Assembly: GCA_903871575.1 (NCBI GenBank)
Contig: CAIQHJ010000010.1
Coordinates: 1 to 37,578, forward strand
Reading direction: 5' to 3'
Origin: an uncultured Bacteroidota bacterium
GTDB lineage: Bacteria; Bacteroidota; Bacteroidia; Chitinophagales; Chitinophagaceae
Length of the DNA stretch: 37,578 bases
Shown: in pieces, positions 10,201 through 19,677 of the stretch
How positions within the stretch are numbered: the first letter of the stretch is position 1
Layout of the letters: every line of letters starts with the position of its first letter
The notes under the pieces: generated by a model
What the model was told of the DNA's origin: nothing
The model's input: the letters and a program-made list of their open reading frames with translations, nothing else
Databases searched by the model: none
Made by a program: the position numbers and the translations under genes

Positions 10201-10572
10201 ATAGACCAACTCATCGTAAAATATTTGAGCATCTTTTGCTGTGGTAAAATAATCGTTTCTTTCACCCCACACACGCCAGCAATGTGCCATACGATGCGCC
10301 ACTTGTTTTGAAGTGGTTTCTCTCCCCAAACTTCCATCTGGTTGTGGAACACCTGCTTTTCTGAAATATTTTTGTGCTAAAATGTCCGTAGCAATTTGAC
10401 TCCATTGCTTTGGCACTTCCACATTATCCATTTGAAAAACTACCTCACCACTCGGGTTCTTAATAACGGAAGTACGATAGTCGTATTCAAACATGTCGTA
10501 AGGACTCACATCGTCCTTTGTAAATTGACGCTGGAAACTGAGCGCCTTGGTGGTTTGTTTTTTTGATGGCAT
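7219..10572 (-). CDS. nrdJ: Vitamin B12-dependent (class II) ribonucleotide reductase
   Basis: Long protein with [70 protein letters not shown], TSCPD-like C-terminal part and terminal CNTCG...CYKCLNCG cysteines. The ORF opens at 10626; MPSKKQTT at 10572 is the likelier start. Confidence 0.96.
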   Translation of the reverse strand: [1117 protein letters not shown]

Positions 10573-10862
10573 AAATTCTACTGTTATGTGGTTGTAAGTT
10601 AAAATGATTTTTCCCCTTGCGGCCAACGAAAATATCTGTTGTACGTCATCTTTTCACCCCTTAAATATCAACAATATGTGGACAAAAATGTGCATTGTTT
10701 TGGAAGTACTTATGCTTGCTGATTTTCGTGAGTTTTGCACCCTTTGTGGAAAGATTTAATTTTTTTCTCGTTTCAATTTGTCGTAAAAAATAAAGAAATC
10801 GTTTTTTATCGTTCGCTTGTACTAATTCATGTATTTTCAATTTCAAAATCTAGTTTCAATTT

Positions 10863-11315
10863 ATGAGAGTAGTTATTCAAAGAGTTACCGAAGCCAGTGT
10901 ATCCATCGATCATCAAATCACCGCAGCCATTTCGTTGGGACTATTGGTTTTAGTAGGTATTGAAGATGAAGACAATACAGATGATGTGGTGTGGTTGAGC
11001 AACAAAATCACACAACTTAGAATTTTTGACGATGCAGAAAAAACGCCCAATTTATCCCTAAAAGAAATTGGTGGAGATTTGCTCTTGGTAAGTCAATTTA
11101 CTTTACATGCAGCTACAAAAAAAGGCAATAGACCCAGTTACATCAAAGCAAGTAAACCCGAATTCGCCATTCCCTTATACGAACAGTTTATCGCTCAACT
11201 TGAAAAAGACCTCAATAAAAAAATTTATACAGGTACTTTTGGTGCTGATATGCAAGTGCGTTTATTGAATGATGGTCCCATTACCATTTTTATCGACACT
11301 AAAAATAAATCCTAA
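10863..11315 (+). CDS. dtd: D-aminoacyl-tRNA deacylase
   Basis: MRVVIQRVTEASV, LLLVSQFTLHA, KKGNRPSY, TGTFGADMQVRLLNDGPITI: canonical Dtd motifs. Confidence 0.97.
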   Translation: MRVVIQRVTEASVSIDHQITAAISLGLLVLVGIEDEDNTDDVVWLSNKITQLRIFDDAEKTPNLSLKEIGGDLLLVSQFTLHAATKKGNRPSYIKASKPEFAIPLYEQFIAQLEKDLNKKIYTGTFGADMQVRLLNDGPITIFIDTKNKS

Positions 11316-11333
11316 CTTCTAATTACTTTTCAA

Positions 11334-11675
11334 ATGAATGAATTGAGCATCGAAGAAGCACAAAAAAAAGTTGACGAATGGATAAAAACCATTGGTGTTC
11401 GCTATTTTAACGAACTCACCAACCTCGGCATTTTAATGGAAGAAGTAGGCGAACTCAGCAGGCTGATGGTAAGAACCTATGGCGAACAATCTTTTAAAGA
11501 ATCAGATAAAAACAAAGCACTGGCCGATGAGATGGCCGATGTTTTATGGGTGCTCATTTGTTTAGCCAACCAAACTGGTGTAAATCTAACGGAAGCTTTT
11601 CAACAGAATCTGCAAAAAAAATCTAGTCGAGATGCCAATAGACATCTTGATAATGAAAAATTAAAATCAGATTAG
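11334..11675 (+). CDS. MazG-like nucleotide pyrophosphohydrolase
   Basis: 113 aa; LMEEVGELSRLM and ALADEMADVLWVLICLANQTGVNL match the MazG-type EExxE...ExxD helix motifs. Confidence 0.9.
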   Translation: MNELSIEEAQKKVDEWIKTIGVRYFNELTNLGILMEEVGELSRLMVRTYGEQSFKESDKNKALADEMADVLWVLICLANQTGVNLTEAFQQNLQKKSSRDANRHLDNEKLKSD

Positions 11676-11733
11676 TCAAAAAAAACGCAGTTTTACAGAA
11701 TTTCCTTTTTCAACTCAATACAACGCTCATCAA

Positions 11734-13089
11734 ATGAAACATCTTTGTAGCTTACTTATTTTTTTGGGATATTTTTTATTGGCATCAGCTCAACAAAATA
11801 CAAAACTCATCAGCGGTCCTTGGGCTGGAAATGTAGAATGTAGAACCGCTCAAGTTTGGTTAGAAGTTACAGCTGCAACAAAAAAAGTTGAACTCAAATT
11901 TGCGCCCATCACCAACAATAAAAACAGCACATCAATAACCTACAAAGGCAGTCTGGGCAATGATTTCAATCCCATTCACTTCGACCTCAACGGATTGGAT
12001 TTTGCAACCACTTACCAATACGATATTTTTTTAGATGGACAGAAAATTACACTGCCATTCAAAACCCAATTTGCCACCAAAGATTTATGGCAATATAGAA
12101 AACCTGTTCCCGATTTTAGCTTCCTCACCGGAAGTTGCGCTTATTTTAATGAATCAAAATTTGACAGACCGGGAAAGCCATATGGCAGCGACAGCACAAT
12201 ATTTGAAACCATGTCCAATACATCGGCAAATTTTCATGTTTGGTTGGGCGACAACTGGTATACAAGAGAAGTAGACTACACTTCCGGCTGGGGTTTGAAC
12301 TATCGCGCATCACACGATAGAGCAACGCCCGTTTTGCAAAAATTTATGGCCTCCATGCCGCAATACGCGATTTGGGATGATCACGATTATGGACCAAATG
12401 ATGCAGGAAAAAGTTACGTGTTGAAAGATAAAAGCAGAAATGTTTTTTCAAACTATTGGCTCAATCCTTCATCTGGCGAAGACAATCAAGGCATCTACAC
12501 ACAAATCAATTACAACGATATCGACATTTTTTTAACAGACGATCGATATTTCAGAGCAGAAGCTGATTTAAAAGACAGCATCAACGGCATGCCCAATACC
12601 GACAAAACCTACTACGGAAAAAAACAAATGGATTGGTTAAAGAATGCTTTACTCAGCAGCCATTCCGCATTTAAAATTATTGTCACCGGAAGTCAAGTGC
12701 TCAATCCACTCAACAAATATGAATGCATGCAACATTATCCTTACGAATACAATGAATTGATGCAGTTTCTATCAGCACAAAAAATTGAAGGGGTGTTGTT
12801 CTTAACAGGCGACAGACACCACAGCGAAGTCATTCAAATGAAAAGAGAAAGCGCTTACACATTATATGATGTAACCGTATCGCCATACACTTCTGGCGTT
12901 AGTAAAGCGTCTGGAATGGAAGCAAACAATCCAAATAGAATATCCAATACGTTGGTTGAAGCACAAAATTTTGCCAAATTCGCATTCAGTGGAAAAAAAG
13001 GAGAAAGGGTGTTGCAGGTTACCTTCATAGGTATCCATGGTGAGCAATTGGGCGAATGGTCTATCAATCAAAAAACGTTACAATATTAA
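11734..13089 (+). CDS. PhoD-like alkaline phosphatase family protein
   Basis: Signal peptide; LTGSCAYF, HVWLGDNWYTREVD, AIWDDHDYGPNDA, LFLTGDRHHSEV metallophosphatase motifs. Confidence 0.9.
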   Translation: MKHLCSLLIFLGYFLLASAQQNTKLISGPWAGNVECRTAQVWLEVTAATKKVELKFAPITNNKNSTSITYKGSLGNDFNPIHFDLNGLDFATTYQYDIFLDGQKITLPFKTQFATKDLWQYRKPVPDFSFLTGSCAYFNESKFDRPGKPYGSDSTIFETMSNTSANFHVWLGDNWYTREVDYTSGWGLNYRASHDRATPVLQKFMASMPQYAIWDDHDYGPNDAGKSYVLKDKSRNVFSNYWLNPSSGEDNQGIYTQINYNDIDIFLTDDRYFRAEADLKDSINGMPNTDKTYYGKKQMDWLKNALLSSHSAFKIIVTGSQVLNPLNKYECMQHYPYEYNELMQFLSAQKIEGVLFLTGDRHHSEVIQMKRESAYTLYDVTVSPYTSGVSKASGMEANNPNRISNTLVEAQNFAKFAFSGKKGERVLQVTFIGIHGEQLGEWSINQKTLQY

Positions 13090-13105
13090 ATTCAATTATT
13101 CCAAC

Positions 13106-13591
13106 ATGACATCCAATTATTTCGAGTACAACAAACAAAAAACAATACAAGCGCTGCGGTATCATTTTATTTCCCGGAGAGAAATCAAGTTTATGATGGT
13201 GTTGGTGAATGTTTTTGCGATGTTGTCTGCCGGCTTGTATTATTTCAAAAAAATATCTCCCAATGCATTTTTAATGAGTTCGGTATTGTGGTTTTTTATG
13301 ATGATCATGTTTTGGTTTTTGCTACCTAGAATTATATACGCAAAATCACCTTCTTTTAAAGAGCGATTCAAAGCAGATATTACAGATGAACATTTTGGAT
13401 TAGAGAGCCAGAAAGGCAGTCGAAGTTGGGCATGGAATGATTTGTACAGCTGGATGGAAAGTCCTCATTTTTTTCATGTGTATTTTAGCAAAACAGCTTT
13501 TTTTATCATTCCCAAAGAAGCATTTGAAGAAGAAGACCTTACAAAAGTAAGGGGGTATTTTAAAGCACACATTAACGCATCCAAAAAGTAA
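13106..13591 (+). CDS. YcxB-like membrane protein
   Basis: Two TM segments followed by a domain resembling the YcxB C-terminal region (SRSWAWNDLYSWMESPHFFHVYFSKTAFFIIPKEAF). Start moved to the ATG at 13106, which avoids overlap with the upstream gene. Confidence 0.65.
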   Translation: MTSNYFEYNKQKTIQALRYHFISRREIKFMMVLVNVFAMLSAGLYYFKKISPNAFLMSSVLWFFMMIMFWFLLPRIIYAKSPSFKERFKADITDEHFGLESQKGSRSWAWNDLYSWMESPHFFHVYFSKTAFFIIPKEAFEEEDLTKVRGYFKAHINASKK

Positions 13592-13598
13592 TGCTTCT

Positions 13599-14030
13599 TT
13601 AAATCAATGCTTTTTCCATGATGTGGTGTGGCAAATTGACTTCCGTAAAACAGTCTCCAACTATTCGATATCCAAATTTTTCATAAAAACCAATTGCTGT
13701 ATCTCTAGCGTGCATGATAATATATTGGTATCCTTTATCCTTAGCAATATTCTCTGCAAAAGAAATGATTGTAGCACCTACACCTTTCAATTGACTATCT
13801 GGTAAAACGGCCATCTGCCGTAATCTTAAACGATGCGCATCCACTTTACACAGCATGCAGCAGCCAAGGATTTCATCTTCATCAAAAGCTGCGATTAAAA
13901 TTTCATCTTGCTCTGCAGCCAACTCTTCCGGGGTAAAAGTTAATCCCAAAGGTTGTCGAAGGATTTGAAACCTCAACTGAACCATCTGTTTGTATTCTGC
14001 AGATCCATGATCAATTTGCTTTAGTCCCAT
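13599..14030 (-). CDS. GNAT family N-acetyltransferase
   Basis: LRQMAVLPDSQLKGVGATIISFAENIAKDKGYQYIIMHARDTAIGFYEKFGYRIVG is typical GNAT; start at MGLKQIDHGS (14030). Confidence 0.9.
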   Translation of the reverse strand: MGLKQIDHGSAEYKQMVQLRFQILRQPLGLTFTPEELAAEQDEILIAAFDEDEILGCCMLCKVDAHRLRLRQMAVLPDSQLKGVGATIISFAENIAKDKGYQYIIMHARDTAIGFYEKFGYRIVGDCFTEVNLPHHIMEKALI

Positions 14031-14171
14031 GGTTATTTTATTTTGATGAAAGAATCGGATTTTAAATATACTGCAAAACTTAAAACAATACAGAAAACAG
14101 AAAAAAACAAAGTTTTCCACAACTAAATAAATGTTATGGGCACTATTTATTTTTTATTAGTTCAAAAAGTA

Positions 14172-14179
14172 TATTTTTG
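14172..14179 (+). promoter_or_regulatory. Candidate Bacteroidota -7 element upstream of acpP
   Basis: TATTTTTG matches the TAnnTTTG consensus, about 28 nt before the acpP ATG; no clear -33 TTG found. Confidence 0.4.
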
Positions 14180-14206
14180 CAATCGTATAAACCAAATCTT
14201 ACTATC

Positions 14207-14443
14207 ATGTCAGACATTGCAACAAGAGTAAAGAAAATTATTGTTGACAAATTAGGTGTTGATGAAGCGGAAGTAACTCCCGAGGCATCATTCACAAACG
14301 ATTTAGGTGCCGATAGCCTGGACACCGTTGAACTAATTATGGAATTTGAAAAAGAATTTAATATTTCTATTCCTGATGAACAAGCTGAAACCATCACCAC
14401 TGTTGGTCAGGCCGTAACTTACTTAGAAGAAAACGCTAAGTAA
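14207..14443 (+). CDS. acpP: Acyl carrier protein
   Basis: [51 protein letters not shown] with the DSL phosphopantetheine site. Confidence 0.98.
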   Translation: MSDIATRVKKIIVDKLGVDEAEVTPEASFTNDLGADSLDTVELIMEFEKEFNISIPDEQAETITTVGQAVTYLEENAK

Positions 14444-14473
14444 TTATCTATTTTAATCTTACAGGCAAATCGT

Positions 14474-15727
14474 ATGGATTTAAAAAGAGTAGTTGTAACT
14501 GGGTTAGGCGCGCTAACTCCACTTGGTAGATCTGTCGAAGAATTTTGGCAGAATCTAGAAAATGGTGTGAGTGGATGTGACTTCATTCAACAATTTGACG
14601 TCTCTAAATTTAAAACCCGATTTGCTTGTGAGGTTAAAAATTTTGATGCTACCGAATATTTCGATCGCAAAGAAGCCCGCAAAATGGATCGCTATTGTCA
14701 GTTTGCACTTATTGCAAGTGATGAAGCAGTGAAAGATGCAGGCATCAACAAAGAAAATGTAAATCCCGATAGAGTGGGTGTCATTTTTGCTAGCGGTATC
14801 GGTGGCCTAATTACCTTCCAAGAAGAAGTAATCAACTTCGCTTCCGGAGATGGAACGCCTCGTTTCAACCCATTTTTTATCCCCAAAATGATTTTGGATA
14901 TCGCTGCAGGCCAAATCTCTATGAGACACGGTTTCAGAGGTCCAAATTATGCTGTTGTAAGCGCTTGTGCTTCTTCAACCAATGCCATCATCGATGCTTT
15001 CGATAATATTCGTTTAAACAAAGCGGATATCATCATCACCGGTGGTAGCGAAGCGGTAATTAGTGCAGCAGGTTTGGGCGGATTCAATGCGATGAAAGCA
15101 TTAAGCGAAAGAAACGACGATCCAGCCACAGCTAGCAGACCTTTTGATAAAGATAGAGATGGTTTCGTGATGGGCGAAGGATCCGGTGTACTTGTTTTAG
15201 AAAGTTTAGAACATGCATTGGCTAGAGGCGCGAAAATTTATTGTGAAATTGCTGGAGGCGGTGCAACAGCCGACGCCCACCATATTACTGCTCCACATCC
15301 AGAAGGGTTGGGTGCAAACAATGTAATGCGGGCTGCATTAAACGACGCCGGCATGAAACCTGAATCGATTGATTATATCAACGTTCACGGCACATCTACA
15401 CCGCTTGGAGATATCGCAGAAACCAAAGCCATCCTAAATGTATTTGGTGATCATGCATACAACCTCAACATCAGTTCTACCAAAAGCATGACCGGTCACT
15501 GCCTCGGAGCTGCAGGCGCACTCGAAGCACTCGCTTGTATCATGGCCGTTACAAAAGATATCATTCCGCCAACCATCAATCATTTTACCGACGATCCTGA
15601 TTTAGACGCCAACCTAAACTTCACGTTCAATAAAGCACAACACAAAGTTGTAAACGCTGCTTTGAGCAACACTTTTGGTTTTGGTGGTCACAATGCATCA
15701 GTTATTGTAAAAAAATATTCTGCTTAA
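14474..15727 (+). CDS. fabF: Beta-ketoacyl-ACP synthase II
   Basis: MDLKRVVVTGLGALTPLG, VVSACASSTNAI active-site Cys, HGTSTPLGD, STKSMTGHCLGAAGALE. Confidence 0.98.
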   Translation: MDLKRVVVTGLGALTPLGRSVEEFWQNLENGVSGCDFIQQFDVSKFKTRFACEVKNFDATEYFDRKEARKMDRYCQFALIASDEAVKDAGINKENVNPDRVGVIFASGIGGLITFQEEVINFASGDGTPRFNPFFIPKMILDIAAGQISMRHGFRGPNYAVVSACASSTNAIIDAFDNIRLNKADIIITGGSEAVISAAGLGGFNAMKALSERNDDPATASRPFDKDRDGFVMGEGSGVLVLESLEHALARGAKIYCEIAGGGATADAHHITAPHPEGLGANNVMRAALNDAGMKPESIDYINVHGTSTPLGDIAETKAILNVFGDHAYNLNISSTKSMTGHCLGAAGALEALACIMAVTKDIIPPTINHFTDDPDLDANLNFTFNKAQHKVVNAALSNTFGFGGHNASVIVKKYSA

Positions 15728-15812
15728 TTGGGAATAATAAGCGCACAATCATCTTCACACATCACCGTTTTTCAAAACAATACTATAATTTCGGCTTAAA
15801 TAATTGTAAAGC

Positions 15813-16529
15813 TTGTCATTCATTTCCCAATTTCTACAACGATTTAAAACGTCACTTGAGTTTAAAAAACATCTCAAAAACGTGCTCGGATTTTCACCCG
15901 GAAATTTGACATTATACAAAACGGCGCTCAGCCACCGCTCGGTTAGAGAAGGCGCAGATGAAAACAATGAACGATTAGAGTTTTTGGGTGATGCCGTTCT
16001 CAGCTCCATCATTGCACATTATCTTTTTAGAAGGTATCCCTATAAAGGCGAAGGGTTTCTCACAGAAATGAGAAGCAAAATGGTGAACAGGCAAAAGCTC
16101 AATGAAATCGCACTTAAAATGGGATTGAAAAAAATAACCATCTACAATAAAGCAGATGCTGCATTGAAAATATCTCAAATTTTTGGAAACACGCTCGAAG
16201 CATTAATTGGCGCAGTTTACCTCGACATTGGTTACGCCAAAACAAATCGTTGGGTAGAAGAAGTAATCATTCTTCCACATTTGTTTACCGATGACCTCGA
16301 AAATGTAGAAATCAACATCAAAAATAAATTATATGGCTGGGCAAATAAAAACGGTAAACAAATTGAGTTCGCCACACTGAATGAATCAATTGAAAATGGA
16401 AGACGATTGTTTACCATAGCAGCAACCGTTGACGGACAAATTATTGCACAGGCAAAAGGGTTTAATAAAAAAGATGCTGGACATATTGCAGCACAAATGG
16501 CCATTGAAAAATTAGGCATTACATCATGA
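15813..16529 (+). CDS. rnc: Ribonuclease III
   Basis: NERLEFLGDAVLSSIIAHYLF signature, FGNTLEALIGAVYLD, C-terminal dsRBD-like region. Likely TTG start. Confidence 0.96.
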   Translation: MSFISQFLQRFKTSLEFKKHLKNVLGFSPGNLTLYKTALSHRSVREGADENNERLEFLGDAVLSSIIAHYLFRRYPYKGEGFLTEMRSKMVNRQKLNEIALKMGLKKITIYNKADAALKISQIFGNTLEALIGAVYLDIGYAKTNRWVEEVIILPHLFTDDLENVEINIKNKLYGWANKNGKQIEFATLNESIENGRRLFTIAATVDGQIIAQAKGFNKKDAGHIAAQMAIEKLGITS

Positions 16530-16555
16530 ATTCAACAAGAAAATAAAATTTCGTT

Positions 16556-17593
16556 ATGACTTTTGGAATTATTGGCAGTGGCAGTTGGGGAACTGCAATC
16601 GCAAAAATATTAACAGACAACGGGCAGCATATTTACTGGTGGAACAGGCATGAAGCTGCCATACAACAATTTATTGAGCAAGCTCACAACCCGCAATATT
16701 TATCTTCTGCCAAATTTAATATGCAGCAGCTTACCTTGTCTTCATCGGTATTGGATGTAATACAGCATGCAGACGTAATTGTAATAGCGGTTCCTTCTGC
16801 ATATGTAACAGAAGTAATTAGCTTGCTACCTCGTGATGTCTTTGTAGGAAAAAAAATCCTATCTGCAGTTAAAGGTATTCTACCAGAACAAAATATGTTG
16901 TTGAATGATTATCTCTCTCAGCATTTCGATGTACAACTCGAAAATTATTTTGCAGTAATGGGGCCATGTCATGCAGAAGAAGTTGCTGCTGAAAAATTAT
17001 CGTACCTAACTTTTTCTGGCATCGACAAACCCACAACAAAATTGATTGCGTCACATTTTAAAACAAGATATATTAGAACCATAACCAACAAAGATATTTA
17101 TGGCGTTCAATATGCTGCAGTTTTAAAAAATATTTATGCACTCGGTGCAGGTATTGCTCATGGATTAGATTATGGCGATAATTTCTTGAGTGTATTGATT
17201 GCAAACAGCGCCGACGAGATGGCCGATTTCTTGAGAAAAGCAGGAATCATCAATGCAGAAATTGGATACTTAGAAAAAAGAAATCAAGAACAAGAAGCGG
17301 CACATCAAAACTACTCTGCATCCGTTTACATGGGCGATTTGCTGGTTACTTGTTATTCTCTATACAGCAGAAACCGATTGTTTGGCAATATGATTGGAAA
17401 AGGTTATTCTGTAAAAAATGCACAACTCGAAATGAACATGGTGGCAGAAGGTTACAATGCCAGCAAATGCATGTTTATGATAAATGCAAACATCAAAGCC
17501 GATATGCCAATAGCGGAAACTGTATTTAAAATATTATGGGAGAAACAAAATCCCGTTGATGCTTTTAAACTCGTCGAAGAGCATCTAATATAA
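16556..17593 (+). CDS. gpsA: NAD(P)H-dependent glycerol-3-phosphate dehydrogenase
   Basis: FGIIGSGSWGTAIAKIL Rossmann motif; VMGPCHAEEVA; QYAAVLKNIYALGAGIAHGLDYGDN. Confidence 0.96.
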   Translation: MTFGIIGSGSWGTAIAKILTDNGQHIYWWNRHEAAIQQFIEQAHNPQYLSSAKFNMQQLTLSSSVLDVIQHADVIVIAVPSAYVTEVISLLPRDVFVGKKILSAVKGILPEQNMLLNDYLSQHFDVQLENYFAVMGPCHAEEVAAEKLSYLTFSGIDKPTTKLIASHFKTRYIRTITNKDIYGVQYAAVLKNIYALGAGIAHGLDYGDNFLSVLIANSADEMADFLRKAGIINAEIGYLEKRNQEQEAAHQNYSASVYMGDLLVTCYSLYSRNRLFGNMIGKGYSVKNAQLEMNMVAEGYNASKCMFMINANIKADMPIAETVFKILWEKQNPVDAFKLVEEHLI

Positions 17594-17607
17594 TTTCACG
17601 AAATGGA

Positions 17608-18411
17608 TTAGAAATGATAACCAACTCTAATACCAATGGTAAAATTGAAATTGGTTTGTTTGTAATTTGCAAAACCTTCAATTGGTGCATTGGTAGAGGG
17701 GAATGAACCGTCTGTTCCAAAAGCATATTTTGTGCCTTTTACATTTCGTATACCCATACCCGTAGTGTAATCAACTGAAAGTCGATCGTACAAGTCATGG
17801 TAACCAAAATAAACCATCAAATCAGATAAATTTTCATGTTCTTTCTTCGTTGCTCCTTTATGGATATAAGAACTTGAAAAACCATTTTCTATCATACCTG
17901 GAATCTTAAATGCATAACGGCTATATTCATACGACAAGCCAAGGTATGCGCCATCAGGAGCTTCGCTGTCAAAATACAAACGCGGCTGTATAGAGAACAT
18001 ATATCCAAACGCAGCTGTTCTATGAGAAAAATCGAATGCATCATCTGCTTGATCATAAATTGTTGAAGCACTATTTCCATCTCCCCAAGGATAAACAATG
18101 TTGTTAAATCCGTCGCCATCCACTTGTCCAACCGATTGAATAGAGTTGCGCAAATAATTTCTATTGGTTAATCCTGCACCCAATTGCACAGTAAAAAATT
18201 CATTGACAACCCTTTCATAATAAATTGGAAATGATCCGGTAATAAAACCTAGTGGCGCAATTTTTAAGACGTTGTTTTCGGCTGTTGTTTTTTTCTTTTT
18301 TGATTTCTCCTCAAATCGAACAACTATATTGGTGTCTTTGTTTGACTTTACGTATTGTGCATTTGCCAACAAAGGTGTAGATAGCAAAAGGTAAATGATG
18401 AAACGCTTCAT
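17608..18411 (-). CDS. Predicted outer-membrane beta-barrel protein
   Basis: Signal peptide MKRFIIYLLLSTPLLANA; alternating beta-strand pattern; terminal aromatic residue (TIGIRVGYHF). Confidence 0.7.
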   Translation of the reverse strand: MKRFIIYLLLSTPLLANAQYVKSNKDTNIVVRFEEKSKKKKTTAENNVLKIAPLGFITGSFPIYYERVVNEFFTVQLGAGLTNRNYLRNSIQSVGQVDGDGFNNIVYPWGDGNSASTIYDQADDAFDFSHRTAAFGYMFSIQPRLYFDSEAPDGAYLGLSYEYSRYAFKIPGMIENGFSSSYIHKGATKKEHENLSDLMVYFGYHDLYDRLSVDYTTGMGIRNVKGTKYAFGTDGSFPSTNAPIEGFANYKQTNFNFTIGIRVGYHF

Positions 18412-18512
18412 GATATAGGTTTTTTAAATATGGCGCAAATTTATATGTTTAATCCAAAACAAGACGCAATAATATCGATAGATGTTGCTTGTCTTTAAAA
18501 ATTATTCCAGTT

Positions 18513-19646
18513 TCATATAAACAAGGCACTGGAAATGCCATCTGCAAATAATTTTCCTTCTCGGGTTAAAACAACATGGTTGTTTTCTTTGATCAATAGC
18601 TTTTCATCTTTTTCAAATGGCCGTATGGCATTTTTTAAATTTTCCATTGTGGTGGTTCCAAAAATAGCAGCAACATGCGACAAGGAAATCCCCTCAATTG
18701 TGCGCAAAGAAATCATGATATACTCATTCAATTGTTGTTGTTCATCTAATTGCTCTTCCTCAAAAACTGGCCGGCCTGCCAACATGTTTTGGATATATAA
18801 AGCATTGTTTGCCACATTCCACCTGCGCAATTGTTTTCCATCATAAGCATGTGCCGATGGCCCGAAACCATAATATGCGGTGCCTTTCCAATAACTGCTG
18901 TTGTGTTTGCTTCGCATGCCCGGCTTCGCATAGTTGCTAATTTCGTATTGCTCATATCCCAACTCCGACAAACAATCCATTGTTATTAAAAACTGTTTCG
19001 CCTGTTGCGCATTGCTCACAGCAGGCGAGTTCTTTTTTTGAATGTCATGATGCAATGCCGTTTTTTCTTCAACCGTTAAAGCATAACAAGAGAAATGCGG
19101 AATGTTTTTTTGTGCAAGCAAACGGATATTTTTTTCGAGCTGAACATCGCTTAACAATGGACTTCCAAAAATCAAATCAATTGAAAAATTCTGAATAGGG
19201 GAATTCAAAATATCGTCTATGCTTTGCAGTGATTGTTGTGCACCATGCGCTCTTTTCATCCAAATCAATTCTTCCGATTCCAAAGATTGTACACCCAAAC
19301 TCAATCGATTAATGCCTATTGAATGCCATGCTTTCAATACCGCCGGATTGACATCATCTGGATTGGCTTCCAATGTGATTTCAGCCGAAGGATCTACCCT
19401 GAAATTGTTAAATATGGATTGAAGAATTCCAGACAATTCAGAGGGTGTTAATAAACTAGGAGTGCCGCCTCCAAAATAAATGGTTTCAATGATTTCACGA
19501 TTTGAAATAAATTCCTGTTGAAGCGAAATCTCTTTGTGAAGTGCTGTTAAAAAATCCAATTTTCGCTCAATATTGGTTGAGAAATGAAAATTGCAATAAT
19601 TACAAGCTTGTTTGCAAAATGGAATATGAATATAAATACCCGACAA
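18513..19646 (-). CDS. hemW: Radical SAM family haem chaperone HemW
   Basis: GIYIHIPFCKQACNYCNF (CxxxCxxC), YFGGGTPSLL, NRLSLGVQSL, YEQYEISNYAKPG, YYGFGPSAHAYDG. TTG start. Confidence 0.93.
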   Translation of the reverse strand: MSGIYIHIPFCKQACNYCNFHFSTNIERKLDFLTALHKEISLQQEFISNREIIETIYFGGGTPSLLTPSELSGILQSIFNNFRVDPSAEITLEANPDDVNPAVLKAWHSIGINRLSLGVQSLESEELIWMKRAHGAQQSLQSIDDILNSPIQNFSIDLIFGSPLLSDVQLEKNIRLLAQKNIPHFSCYALTVEEKTALHHDIQKKNSPAVSNAQQAKQFLITMDCLSELGYEQYEISNYAKPGMRSKHNSSYWKGTAYYGFGPSAHAYDGKQLRRWNVANNALYIQNMLAGRPVFEEEQLDEQQQLNEYIMISLRTIEGISLSHVAAIFGTTTMENLKNAIRPFEKDEKLLIKENNHVVLTREGKLFADGISSALFI

Positions 19647-19677
19647 AGGATGTAGTTTTACATGAAAAAATAATCAG

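Noticed and set aside
10677-10685. DnaA-box-like TTGTCCACA (minus strand) upstream of nrdJ
   Set aside because: One mismatch from TTATCCACA and only a single site; expected by chance at this length.
10661-10846. 61-aa minus-strand ORF between nrdJ and dtd
   Set aside because: Short, lysine-rich, no recognisable family and in AT-rich promoter-like DNA; not enough support to call a gene.
10573-10862. Cobalamin riboswitch upstream of the B12-dependent nrdJ
   Set aside because: Looked for a B12-box-like GCCACTG core on the nrdJ strand and found none by eye. A covariance search with Rfam RF00174 would be decisive.
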